A stretch of DNA of 47,823 nucleotides, from positions 1 through 47,823 of the forward strand of contig JAKEEM010000024.1 of the NCBI GenBank assembly GCA_022616535.1, written 5' to 3'. The notes under the pieces are model-generated. The model saw only the letters and a program-made list of their open reading frames with translations, made no database searches and was not told the origin of the DNA. Position numbers and translations under genes: made by a program. This document shows positions 34,835 through 43,179 of the stretch, in pieces. Every line of letters begins with the position of its first letter. Position 1 is the stretch's first letter. Source of the DNA: Chlorobiota bacterium (lineage in GTDB: Bacteria; Bacteroidota; Ignavibacteria; Tepidaquicellales; OLB5).

Positions 34835-36031
34835 ATGAAAGCAAAAATAAAGGTATACGGCGAAATTGATGACAGGGCGCTGGCTCAAATCCAGCGGTGT
34901 TCCGCCGAGGCGGACTATGCTGTCTTATGCGCTGACCATCATGTAGGATACAGTATGCCTATCGGCGGGGCGGTGGCTTACAAAAATTTCGTGAGCCCTT
35001 CCGGTGTCGGGTTCGATATTGCATGCGGAAACAAAGCTGTGATGACCGATATCGAAGCAAAGGACGTTGACATAAAAAACGTGATGGATGAAATTATAAG
35101 ACGCATAAGCTTCGGAATCGGCAGAATAAATAATGAGCCGGTTGACCACCCGGTGCTTGATGAAATTGCTAAAGCTGATTTCACACCGCAGAAGAAAATG
35201 GCTAAGCTGGCAAGTGAGCAATTGGGAACGGTCGGAAGCGGAAATCATTACGTCGATTTGTTTGCAGATGAACAGGGAAGGCTGTGGGTCGGAGTGCATT
35301 TCGGTTCAAGGGGATTCGGGCACAGAACCGCGATGGGCTTTCTTGCTCTTGCACAGAAACTTGACTTTGACTCCAAGCCGAAAAATGCCAACAGCATGGA
35401 TGCACCGCCGACTCTGCTTGATGTGAAAAGTGAACTCGGAAAGGATTACATACAGGCAATGGAATTAGCGGGTAAATACGCATACGCAGGGCGTGATATG
35501 GCTGTAAGCAAGGTACTTGAAATACTCGGAGCAAAATCGCTGTATGAAGTACACAATAACCACAATTTTGCGTGGCTTGAGGAACATTTCGGGCAGAAAT
35601 ACTGGGTTGTGCGCAAGGGATGTACACCTGCGTTTCCACGACAGCAGTCATTTATCGGCTCAACAATGGGCAGCACTTCATACATAATAGAAGGTGTTGA
35701 TAGCGGTGATTCAAAGGACTCCCTTTATTCAACCATACACGGTGCGGGGAGAGTAATGTCACGCACACGCGCTGCGGGGAAAAGGAAATGGCGGCATGGC
35801 AAGCTGGTTTCGGTGTCAAGGGGAGAGATTAACTTCAAGCGAGTTAAGGAAGAAATGAGGCAGAAGGGAATCGAGCTCCGCGGCGGCGGTGCCGATGAAG
35901 CGCCGGAAGTCTATAAAAATTTAAATGAAGTGCTCAACTATCACCAGAATACGATAAAAATACTGCATCGCTTAAAGCCGATTGGTGTCGCTATGGCAGG
36001 TGAAGATGTGTATGACCCGTATAAGGATTAG
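34835..36031 (+). CDS. rtcB: RtcB-family RNA ligase
   Basis: A GTP-dependent RNA ligase of 398 residues that joins 2',3'-cyclic phosphate or 3'-phosphate ends to 5'-OH ends in RNA repair. Metal and active-site motifs are all present: GFDIACGNKAV, GSGNHYVDLF, VHFGSRGFGH, NHNFAWLEEHFG, and STIHGAGRVMSRTRAAG with the histidine that carries GMP. It is the short form, lacking the inserts of the 480-residue archaeal type. No archease or RtcA gene is nearby. It lies 12 bases after one ABC half-transporter and 74 bases before the other, an odd location. Confidence 0.94.
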   Translation: MKAKIKVYGEIDDRALAQIQRCSAEADYAVLCADHHVGYSMPIGGAVAYKNFVSPSGVGFDIACGNKAVMTDIEAKDVDIKNVMDEIIRRISFGIGRINNEPVDHPVLDEIAKADFTPQKKMAKLASEQLGTVGSGNHYVDLFADEQGRLWVGVHFGSRGFGHRTAMGFLALAQKLDFDSKPKNANSMDAPPTLLDVKSELGKDYIQAMELAGKYAYAGRDMAVSKVLEILGAKSLYEVHNNHNFAWLEEHFGQKYWVVRKGCTPAFPRQQSFIGSTMGSTSYIIEGVDSGDSKDSLYSTIHGAGRVMSRTRAAGKRKWRHGKLVSVSRGEINFKRVKEEMRQKGIELRGGGADEAPEVYKNLNEVLNYHQNTIKILHRLKPIGVAMAGEDVYDPYKD

Positions 36032-36047
36032 AAGCAACCCCCACTCA

Positions 36048-36073
36048 GTCTCCCCCTGTCAGGGTGAGACGAA
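36048..36073. repeat. Palindrome between rtcB and the second ABC gene
   Basis: GTCTC and GAGAC arms flank CCCCT...AGGGT, giving a hairpin of about ten pairs with mismatches. There is no T-run, so termination is doubtful; it looks like another member of the dispersed short palindromes. Confidence 0.5.
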
Positions 36074-36105
36074 AGAGAGGGCAATAAAATTTTTAAAGAA
36101 ATTAA

Positions 36106-37953
36106 ATGTCAAAACTAAAAGATAAACAATTTAAAACAAAAGGAGCGCTGTATCCATTCTTACGGCGGCTATTAACATACACATTTCGTTATCCCAAGTG
36201 GGTGGCGGGGTTTACAGGGTTTGTTTTGTTCGTAGCGTTGATTGAAGCAATTTACCCGCTGGTATGGCTGAGCTTAATTGATACGGTGATTGTTCCTGCG
36301 GTTGAATCATACAAAACAAACGCCGCAGTTGTGAATTTTGATACATCTGTCTTAACCAAATACGGCTTAACATTTGCGGGGCTTGGCTTGCTGCTTGCTT
36401 TCGGTGTGTTCTGTTTTATCAACTTTGCCGGCAGGATACAGGAATATGTAATGTATGATATAAGGCAGGAGCTTTTTAAAAAGCTGCAGGAGCTGTCGTT
36501 TTCGTTTTACGATAAATCCGCTGTCGGCTGGCTGCTTTCGAGGATTTCATCAGACACAATCAAAGTTACCGAGCTTGTTTCGTGGACTATGATTGAGGCA
36601 ATATGGGGTGCGGGGATGATTGTTTTCTGCGTAACGGCAATGTTTATCTACAACTGGAAGCTTGCAGTAATTGTTACGGCAGCGATTCCAATACTTTCAC
36701 TAATTTCATTTAAGCTGAGAATGCTGATATTGAAATACTCCCGCGAAGCAAGGAAATACAACAGCGAAATTACCGCAAGATTCAACGAGCATATAAACGG
36801 CGTTGAGGTTAACAAGAGTCTCGTGCAGGAAGAGCGTGTTAGCGAAGATTTTACTCTGCTCAGCGAGAAGATGAGGATTTCATCATACAAGGCGGCGTAT
36901 TACCAGGCAATATTTATGCCGCTCATAATATTCGGCGGCTCAACTGCTGCAGCACTTGTAATTTATTACGGCGGTTCGATGGCTATTGCAGTCCCAGCGG
37001 CAATTACAGTTGGCACACTTGCTGCGTTTTTCGGCTACGCAACAATGATATTTGAGCCGATACTCGATATCTCACGCTTCTATTCGCAGGCGCAAAACAG
37101 CATTTCAGCCGGCGAAAGGATATTTTCGCTTATTGATACAAAACCGCTCATTGTCAATTCAAACGGAGCGAAAGATTATGGAAGAATCACGGGTGATATT
37201 GAATTTGAAAACGTATCGTTCCAGTATCTGGAAGGAAAGCCCGTGCTTGAGAATATGAATCTTAAAATCGAAGCCGGGACTTCAGTTGCTCTTGTTGGTG
37301 AAACAGGCGGGGGGAAGTCAACAATAATTAACCTCATTTGCAGGTTTTACGAACCGACGGACGGAATGATTAAAATTGACGGAATTGATTATAAGGAAAG
37401 AACTATGGAAAGTCTGAGAAGCCAATTGGGAGTTGTGCTGCAGACGCCGCATTTGTTTTCAGGCACGGTGAAGGAAAATATTAAATATGGCCGTGATGAA
37501 GCATCGGATATAGAAGTGATTGACGCTTTGAGGACCGTCGGCGCGGATGAATTTATCCAGCGGCTTGATGAGCAGGTCGGCGAAGGGGGCGAACATTTGT
37601 CATTAGGCGAGAAACAGCTTGTCTCGTTCGCGCGTGCTGTGCTGGCTGACCCAAGGATATTCATAATGGATGAGGCAACTTCATCTGTCGATACTTTAAC
37701 GGAGGCAAACATACAACGCGGTATTGTTGGAATAATGGAAGGCAGAACATCGATTATTATTGCGCACCGGCTTTCGACTATAAAAAACTCCGACAGGATT
37801 CTTGTTATTTCAAAAGGAAAGATAATTGAAGACGGAAGCCACCGCGAGCTTATGATGAAGCAGGGAACATATTATAAGCTGTACACAAGACAATTACGTG
37901 AAGAGCGCGAAAAGATCTGCCTGCAGCAGGCAGGAGTTATGAACGTAGCGTAA
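36106..37953 (+). CDS. ABC exporter half-transporter with canonical Walker B and degenerate signature
   Basis: The second arm (615 residues) of a heterodimeric exporter: six membrane segments (about 25-330), then a nucleotide-binding domain with Walker A GETGGGKST (about 398), a degenerate signature LSLGEKQ (about 499) and a normal Walker B IFIMDEATSSVD (about 520) with catalytic glutamate. Its weak signature faces the weak site of the partner at 32909, as expected for one active and one degenerate ATP site. The C-terminus ends REEREKICLQQAGVMNVA; the CLQQAG part is encoded by a palindromic repeat, apparently inserted in frame without disrupting the protein. Substrate unknown. Confidence 0.92.
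   Translation: MSKLKDKQFKTKGALYPFLRRLLTYTFRYPKWVAGFTGFVLFVALIEAIYPLVWLSLIDTVIVPAVESYKTNAAVVNFDTSVLTKYGLTFAGLGLLLAFGVFCFINFAGRIQEYVMYDIRQELFKKLQELSFSFYDKSAVGWLLSRISSDTIKVTELVSWTMIEAIWGAGMIVFCVTAMFIYNWKLAVIVTAAIPILSLISFKLRMLILKYSREARKYNSEITARFNEHINGVEVNKSLVQEERVSEDFTLLSEKMRISSYKAAYYQAIFMPLIIFGGSTAAALVIYYGGSMAIAVPAAITVGTLAAFFGYATMIFEPILDISRFYSQAQNSISAGERIFSLIDTKPLIVNSNGAKDYGRITGDIEFENVSFQYLEGKPVLENMNLKIEAGTSVALVGETGGGKSTIINLICRFYEPTDGMIKIDGIDYKERTMESLRSQLGVVLQTPHLFSGTVKENIKYGRDEASDIEVIDALRTVGADEFIQRLDEQVGEGGEHLSLGEKQLVSFARAVLADPRIFIMDEATSSVDTLTEANIQRGIVGIMEGRTSIIIAHRLSTIKNSDRILVISKGKIIEDGSHRELMMKQGTYYKLYTRQLREEREKICLQQAGVMNVA
37917..37934. repeat. Palindromic repeat inside the end of the ABC transporter gene
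   Basis: CTGCCTGCAGCAGGCAGG includes the 15-mer CCTGCAGCAGGCAGG (37920-37934), identical to the terminator hairpin at 31186-31200. It adds about six codons near the C-terminus of the transporter while keeping the frame. Confidence 0.7.
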
Positions 37954-37993
37954 TCAATTAGTAATTAATAATTAGTAATTAGTAATAAAAAGC

Positions 37994-38753
37994 GTGGATA
38001 AGGAATATTATTATAATGAGACGGTAACGAGGTTTTACGATGCGGTCTATGATAAGATTCTGAACAAATCGGGGCTTGAATTTTATTTGCAGGAAATTGC
38101 AAAAATAAATGGAGCTGTACTTGAAGCGGGGGCGGGAACGGGAAGAATATTTGTCCCTGTTTTACAAAGCGGAGTTGATATTTACGGGATTGATTACAGT
38201 GAGCAGATGCTCAGCAGGCTTAAGGAGAAAATCAGCGAAAACGACCATTACCGCGTGTCAGTTCAGGATATGAGGGACTTTTCGCTGGACAGGAAATTTA
38301 CTCTTGTTTGTTTCTCCCTTCAGGGTCTTTCAGCATTTATTGACCATTGATGACCAGCTGAAGGCACTGGGCAGAATCTATGAACATTTGGAATCGGGCG
38401 GGCAGCTGATATTCGAAGTATTCTGCCCCGATTTGAAAAGGTTAACCAATGATACAGATAATGTTTCTGAATTTGAGGGCGAATATGAAATCGGAAAAAA
38501 GCTTCAGAGATTTGCATCGATTAAATACGATAACATTAACCAGATTTTGAATTTGACTTTCAAATACGTTTGGGATGAAGGGACAGGTGAGAAATCATCC
38601 GAGTATTCTTTCCCCATGCGGTATTTTTTCAGGTTTGAAATTGAAAATTTGATTGCAAGAACGAAGTTTAAGCTTGAAAATATTTACGGTGATTTTAAAA
38701 AGGGTGAGCTTTCAAATGATTCAAAAGAATTTATAGTTGTGTGCAGGAAATAA
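37994..38753 (+). CDS. Class I SAM-dependent methyltransferase, one-base frameshift
   Basis: A small methyltransferase of about 250 residues in two frames. The first frame (GTG 37994 start) has VLEAGAGTGRIFVPVLQSGVD, the SAM-binding glycine loop, and IYGIDYSEQML. It then runs into a false stop at 38348. The conserved continuation SPFRVFQHLLTIDDQLKAL, with the H.L.PGG-like ESGGQLIFEVF, is in the next frame from about 38305. Removing one T around 38311-38313 joins the halves into a normal protein. Methyl acceptor unknown. AT-rich TAGTAATTA repeats lie just upstream (37957-37986). The indel is probably technical. Confidence 0.83.
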
Positions 38754-38754
38754 A

Positions 38755-39201
38755 ATGATAACAATGATTGAATTGAAAGAAATCACCCGTGAGAATTTAG
38801 AGAAAGTTTTAACGTTAAAAGTTAAAAAAGAGCAAGAGAGCTTTGTTGCTCTAAATGCAAAGTCGATTGCCCAGTCGAAGTTTTATCCTTCTTTAGTCAC
38901 ACTCATAGTTTACAATGAAAATGAACCTGTCGGATTTCTGATGTTCGGAGAAAATGAGACCGATGGGTGCATGTGGATAATTAGGATGATGATTGATGAA
39001 AAGTTTCAGAGAAAGGGTTATGGACGAGAAGCTTTAAGACAGTTGATTGAACTTATTAAAAAGGAATACGGTTGTCAAGAAATTTTTCTTAGTTTTGATC
39101 CAGAAAATGAAGCGGCAAAGAAACTGTATGAATCTTTTGGTTTTTATGATACTGGAAAGATTGAAGAAGGTGAAATTGTTTACAAATTAAATTTAAAATA
39201 A
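38755..39201 (+). CDS. GNAT N-acetyltransferase, SpeG/BltD-like
   Basis: An acetyltransferase of 148 residues using acetyl-CoA. The GNAT core is visible: WIIRMMIDEKFQRKGYGREAL with the acetyl-CoA loop Q.KGYG, then FLSFDPENEAAKKLYESFGF. The N-terminal half (VKKEQESFVALNAKSIAQ, then VTLIVYNENEPVGFLMFG) resembles spermidine/spermine acetyltransferases of the SpeG/BltD group, so a polyamine substrate is likely but unproven. I start at ATG 38755, directly after the methyltransferase stop and with AGGA upstream; a longer frame adds only six residues. Confidence 0.87.
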   Translation: MITMIELKEITRENLEKVLTLKVKKEQESFVALNAKSIAQSKFYPSLVTLIVYNENEPVGFLMFGENETDGCMWIIRMMIDEKFQRKGYGREALRQLIELIKKEYGCQEIFLSFDPENEAAKKLYESFGFYDTGKIEEGEIVYKLNLK

Positions 39202-39205
39202 TCGC

Positions 39206-40285
39206 TTGAAAAATTTAAAGGATTTAAGACTATACGGTTGGAATGAGTTTTTCGAGGCGTATTTTAACGAGTATGCTTCCGACGGGCTAGCTCCTGCGCG
39301 TGTTGCCGTTGAACATCGCAATAATTACGAGCTTTATTCCGAGTATGGCGAGCTCATAGCGGAAAAATCCGGCAAGCTGTTTTATAACGCAACGAGTGCC
39401 GACGAGCTCCCAGCTGTTGGTGACTGGGTTGTAGCTATGCCGATTCAAAAAGAGAAAAAAGCCGTAATAAGTGCTGTTCTGCCGCGAAGGACGAAATTCT
39501 CACGCAAAAAAGCAGGTCCCGTTACAGAAGAACAGGTTGTTGCCGCAAACGTTGATACGGCTTTCATTGTCAGCTCGCTTAACCAGGAGCTTAACTTCCG
39601 CAGGATGGAGCGTTACCTTGCCCTTGCATGGGATAATGACGTTAAGCCAGTGATTGTTTTAAGCAAAGCCGATTTATGCGACGATGTATATGCAAAGCTT
39701 GTTGAAACCCAGAACAATATTACGGGAACTGACATTCACGTTGTAAGTGCTTTGAAGAATGCTGGAATAGATGAGCTTTTTAAATATTTTGAAAGCAATA
39801 AAACAATTGCTGTTATCGGTTCATCGGGGGTAGGTAAATCGACATTAATAAACAGTCTATTGCACTGGAAGAAAATGAAGGTGAGCGATATCAGTCTATA
39901 TAAAGATAAAGGCAGGCACACAACAACTCACCGCGAGCTTACGCTTGTGCCCGGCGGGGGGCTGATTATCGATACTCCAGGTATGCGCGAGATTCAGCTT
40001 TGGGAAGGCGGCGGAGGACTGAGCGAGCTTTTTGAGGACATCGAGCAGCTTTCACTTGAGTGTAAATTTTCGGATTGCAGGCACGAATCAGAGCCTGGCT
40101 GCGCGGTGAAAGAAGCAATAAAGAGCGGCACGCTTGACCCGAAGCGCTTTAAAAGCTACCGCAAGCTTCAAAACGAGATAAATTACTTTGAGCGTAAGCA
40201 AAATGTAAGAGCTCAGCTTGAAGAAAAGAAGAAATGGAAGAAAATCACAAACGAGGCAAGGAAAAAAAGGAAGGAGAAATTTTAA
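39206..40285 (+). CDS. rsgA: Ribosome small-subunit-dependent GTPase A
   Basis: A late 30S-assembly GTPase of 359 residues. The N-terminal OB fold (about 1-100) is followed by a circularly permuted GTPase domain with motifs in the order G4 VLSKADL (about 152), G1 GSSGVGKST (about 205), and G3 DTPGMRE (about 256). The zinc site is CKFSDCRHESEPGC (about 287-301). The C-terminus is a basic helix. TTG 39206 is the likely start, giving MKNLKDLRLYGWNEFF, which matches family N-termini. The gene follows the acetyltransferase by four bases. Confidence 0.95.
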   Translation: MKNLKDLRLYGWNEFFEAYFNEYASDGLAPARVAVEHRNNYELYSEYGELIAEKSGKLFYNATSADELPAVGDWVVAMPIQKEKKAVISAVLPRRTKFSRKKAGPVTEEQVVAANVDTAFIVSSLNQELNFRRMERYLALAWDNDVKPVIVLSKADLCDDVYAKLVETQNNITGTDIHVVSALKNAGIDELFKYFESNKTIAVIGSSGVGKSTLINSLLHWKKMKVSDISLYKDKGRHTTTHRELTLVPGGGLIIDTPGMREIQLWEGGGGLSELFEDIEQLSLECKFSDCRHESEPGCAVKEAIKSGTLDPKRFKSYRKLQNEINYFERKQNVRAQLEEKKKWKKITNEARKKRKEKF

Positions 40286-40410
40286 AACATTCCCTAAAAT
40301 TTTTCCACTAAATCCGGTAATTTTTTCATTCAATATATTGTTAAAAATTATTAAATTGCCTGATTACCAATTAATTTTTTATTAAATTCTTGAAATTTCC
40401 GCTATTTTAG

Positions 40411-42108
40411 ATGAAATTCAGCCAAATTAAGTATTCACGCCCAGATATTCTTCAGCTAGAAGAAAAATTCAACCATCTTATTAATTTATTTATAAATGCA
40501 GCAAACTTTGAGGAGCAGGATGCCCTAATCAAAGACATAAATGATTTAAGAATGGAGTTTCAGACACAGGCAACGCTTGCGAGTATAAAATATTCCATTG
40601 ACACGGCTAATAAGGATTACGAGGAAGAACAAAACTTCTTTGATGCCAATATGCCCGTTTACGAAGGCTTAATTCATAAGTATTACACTGCGATAGTTAA
40701 GTCAAAATTCCGCAGTGAGCTTGAAAAAAAATGGGGCAAACAGCTTTTTGACGTAGCGGAAGTTGCTTTAAGAACATTCAAACCGGAAATAGTTGACGAC
40801 TTAAAACTGGAAAACGAGCTTAGAACCGATTATACAAAGCTTCTTGCATCGGCAAAAATATTTTTTGACAGGAAGGAAAGAAACCTGCAGGGCTTGATGC
40901 CTTATATGGAATCAACCGACAGGGAAATAAGAAAAGCAGCAAATGAAGCAAAGTGGAATTTCTTTAAAGAAAATGCTGAGGAATTCGACCGGTTATACGA
41001 TGAACTTGTGAAAGTGCGCACTAAAATGGCAAAGAAGCTGGGATATAAAAATTTTGTGCAGATGGGTTACGACAGAATGGGAAGAACAGACTACAACGCG
41101 GAAATGGTTACAATTTTCAGAGAACAGGTTTTAAAATATATTGTTCCGATAACCGCTAAGCTGAAGCAGAAGCAGCAGAAAATGCTTGGAGTTGATTCAT
41201 TTAAATACTACGACCAGCCTCTTGATTATAAAACAGGCAATGCAAAGCCAAACGGCTCGCCCGACTGGATTGTAAGCTGTGCAAGGAATATGTATTCGGA
41301 GCTTTCGCCCGAAACCAACGAGTTCTTTACCTTCATGCTTGAAAATGAGCTTATGGACTTAGTAAATAAAAAGGGGAAGGATACCGGCGGTTACTGCACA
41401 TTCATAGAAAAATACAAAGCGCCGTTTATATTTTCAAATTTTAACGGAACGATGGGTGATATTGAAGTTTTAACTCATGAGGCGGGACACGCTTTCCAGG
41501 CATATTCAAGCAGGAATTTTGAAATACCCGAATATTTCTTTCCAACCTCCGAAGCCTGTGAAATCCACTCAATGAGCATGGAATTTTTAACCTGGCCGTG
41601 GATGGAGTGTTTCTTTAAGGAGGAAACCGAAAAGTTTAAGTATTCACATTTAAAGGGCTCGGTGATATTTATTCCCTACGGCGTATCAGTTGATGAATTT
41701 CAGCACTGGATATACGAAAATCCAGAAGCAACTCCCGCAGAACGCAAGCAGGCATGGCGTAGAACAGAAAAGAAATACCTGCCGTATATTGATTACGACG
41801 GCAATGAATTTCTTGAATTAGGGGGAAGGTGGCAGCAGCAGAGGCATATTTATATGTCGCCTTTTTATTACATCGATTACTGTCTTGCCCAGATCTGTGC
41901 ATTCCAGTTCTGGGAAAAAACTCACGATAACAGAACCAGGGCGCTTGAGGATTATTTACGTCTGTGCAAAGCAGGGGGGAGCAAATCGTTTCTGGAACTG
42001 GTTAAAATTGCAAACTTAATATCACCATTTAAAAACGGATGCATTGAATCGTTTGTTGGCGAAATCGAATTATGGCTCGATAAAAAAGGCGAAGAAAACT
42101 TCAATTAA
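40411..42108 (+). CDS. M3-family oligoendopeptidase
   Basis: A cytosolic zinc metallopeptidase of 565 residues that cuts short peptides. The zinc motif HEAGHAF (about 355) is followed by the third ligand region in EIHSMSMEFLTWPW. The N-terminal helical region and the YYIDYCLAQICAFQFW motif near the C-terminus are typical of the PepF/thimet-like M3 group. There is no signal peptide. It has its own spacer upstream (125 AT-rich bases with no clear signal) and a good terminator downstream. Confidence 0.92.
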   Translation: MKFSQIKYSRPDILQLEEKFNHLINLFINAANFEEQDALIKDINDLRMEFQTQATLASIKYSIDTANKDYEEEQNFFDANMPVYEGLIHKYYTAIVKSKFRSELEKKWGKQLFDVAEVALRTFKPEIVDDLKLENELRTDYTKLLASAKIFFDRKERNLQGLMPYMESTDREIRKAANEAKWNFFKENAEEFDRLYDELVKVRTKMAKKLGYKNFVQMGYDRMGRTDYNAEMVTIFREQVLKYIVPITAKLKQKQQKMLGVDSFKYYDQPLDYKTGNAKPNGSPDWIVSCARNMYSELSPETNEFFTFMLENELMDLVNKKGKDTGGYCTFIEKYKAPFIFSNFNGTMGDIEVLTHEAGHAFQAYSSRNFEIPEYFFPTSEACEIHSMSMEFLTWPWMECFFKEETEKFKYSHLKGSVIFIPYGVSVDEFQHWIYENPEATPAERKQAWRRTEKKYLPYIDYDGNEFLELGGRWQQQRHIYMSPFYYIDYCLAQICAFQFWEKTHDNRTRALEDYLRLCKAGGSKSFLELVKIANLISPFKNGCIESFVGEIELWLDKKGEENFN

Positions 42109-42130
42109 AAATGAGATGGTCCAGATTATT

Positions 42131-42158
42131 AAAAAAGGCGCCTTCGTGGTGCTTTTTT
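42131..42158 (+). terminator. Intrinsic terminator of the oligoendopeptidase gene
   Basis: GCGCC and GGTGC (one G-T pair) form a stem around TTCGT, flanked by six A before and six T after, which extends the stem. It lies 22 bases after the stop codon. Confidence 0.8.
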
Positions 42159-42168
42159 ATTTTGTAAA

Positions 42169-42648
42169 ATGCTCAACCAAAAAGATATTCTCAATAGGCT
42201 TTTAAATTACACGCAGATTTATAATCTCTGGCTTAATCACGGTGCTACCGAGGAGGCTGCAAAAGACCTCACTATTCAGCAAATCGATGCTTTCGAGGAA
42301 ATCGTAAATAACGATGAAGGGTGGGAAAAACTATTAGAAGTTTCAGAGCGGGGAAGAAATCACGATGCATGGCTTGCTGCTGACTGGCCTGCGGGATTCG
42401 ATGAGCTGTTGTTGTGTGTCCCTTTATGCAAGCTGGTTGACTGGGAGTGCGCTAAATGCACCATTGGCAAAAGGCAGGGTAATAATTCCTGCGCTTATGA
42501 ATATTCTGTTTTTGGCTATATTGGGGAGCTGGTTAAAAGCTATTCGCGGAAAGAACTGCTTAGTCATTTAAAATCAGTGAAGAAAATGCTGAAAGATGAA
42601 AGATATGTTTGGGATTTTGGAAAACTCGGGATAGAGCTGAAACCGTAA
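42169..42648 (+). CDS. Protein of unknown function with a central cysteine motif (159 aa)
   Basis: A soluble, acidic protein of 159 residues with no domain I can name. The central segment PLCKLVDWECAKCTIGKRQGNNSC holds four cysteines and may bind a metal or be redox active. The flanks are helical. The stop codon overlaps the start of the next gene in TAATG, so it is translationally coupled to the CPXCG-type small protein. Start ATG 42169 comes just after the terminator of the upstream gene, which argues for its own promoter within that short spacer. Confidence 0.7.
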   Translation: MLNQKDILNRLLNYTQIYNLWLNHGATEEAAKDLTIQQIDAFEEIVNNDEGWEKLLEVSERGRNHDAWLAADWPAGFDELLLCVPLCKLVDWECAKCTIGKRQGNNSCAYEYSVFGYIGELVKSYSRKELLSHLKSVKKMLKDERYVWDFGKLGIELKP

Positions 42649-42858
42649 TGGAATATTTTTTTACATGCCCGTATCGCTGGGAAGAGATTTCTATTGACGT
42701 ATCGGAAAAGCATCAAATCATACGTTGAGGATTGTGAAGTTTGCCTGCCTGTCTACTGCCAGGTAGCCCTGCTGCAGGCAGGCTGTAATCCCATAGCAGA
42801 AACTTTAGAAGTTGAAGACGGGGTTGTTTCGTCATTTCAGGCGAAAAAAGCAGAATAA
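42648..42858 (+). pseudogene. Damaged CPXCG-motif small protein (frameshift plus palindrome insertion)
   Basis: The family is a 60-residue cysteine-rich protein that normally starts MEYFFTCPYCWEEI. Here the start reads MEYFFTCPYRWEEISIDVSEK, with arginine for the second cysteine. The frame breaks at CATCAAATCATAC; losing one A of 42714-42716 would restore SYVEDCEVC. A 39-base palindromic segment (42745-42783) is then inserted in frame between two adjacent cysteines, adding 13 residues (LPVYCQVALLQAG), before the normal end CNPIAETLEVEDG to FQAKKAE. The insertion breaks up the second metal-binding cluster. Either the gene is decaying, or the indel is technical and only the insertion is real. 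Confidence 0.75.
42743..42783. repeat. 41-bp compound palindromic element inside the CPXCG gene
   Basis: The outer arms GCCTGCC (42743-42749) and GGCAGGC (42777-42783) enclose two smaller palindromes, CTAC-TGCCAG-GTAG and CCTG-CTG-CAGG. It shares the CCTGC/GCAGG arms with the elements at 31186 and 37920. Confidence 0.8.
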
Positions 42859-43179
42859 ATGGCTGAAGAAAATACAAAAGAAGTTTATTCGATAATCTCT
42901 GCAAATTTTGAGCTGCAGAAAACCGATGTTTTAACTCTTGATGAAGTTAAAGCAATGCTTGCTTCAAGAATCAACGACCTTCTTGATAAGAATGTTGAAC
43001 GGCTGCTTTCAATTATTTACAGAATCGATGTGAGTCAGAAGAAAATTGACGAGATTTTCAAAAATGAGTCGAAGGACGAGATTGCTCTGCAAATAGCCGA
43101 AGCCGTGATCCAGCGGCAGCTTCTTAAAGTCCAGACCAGAAAACTTTATAAAAATAAAGGTGAAAAGCTTGAAGAATAA
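42859..43179 (+). CDS. Small helical protein of unknown function (106 aa)
   Basis: A 106-residue soluble protein without signal peptide. It appears all-helical, with the central segment LASRINDLLDKNVERLLSIIYRIDVSQKKIDEIF, a pattern I associate with short uncharacterised Bacteroidota proteins, and a Lys-rich C-terminus. Its ATG directly abuts the stop of the CPXCG gene, and its end overlaps the start of the trans-sulfuration gene, so it sits inside a compact operon. Function unknown. Confidence 0.7.
   Translation: MAEENTKEVYSIISANFELQKTDVLTLDEVKAMLASRINDLLDKNVERLLSIIYRIDVSQKKIDEIFKNESKDEIALQIAEAVIQRQLLKVQTRKLYKNKGEKLEE

Noticed and set aside
34925-35685. Several antisense frames within rtcB
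   Set aside because: They are frame shadows of a well-conserved gene, with biased composition and no ribosome sites.
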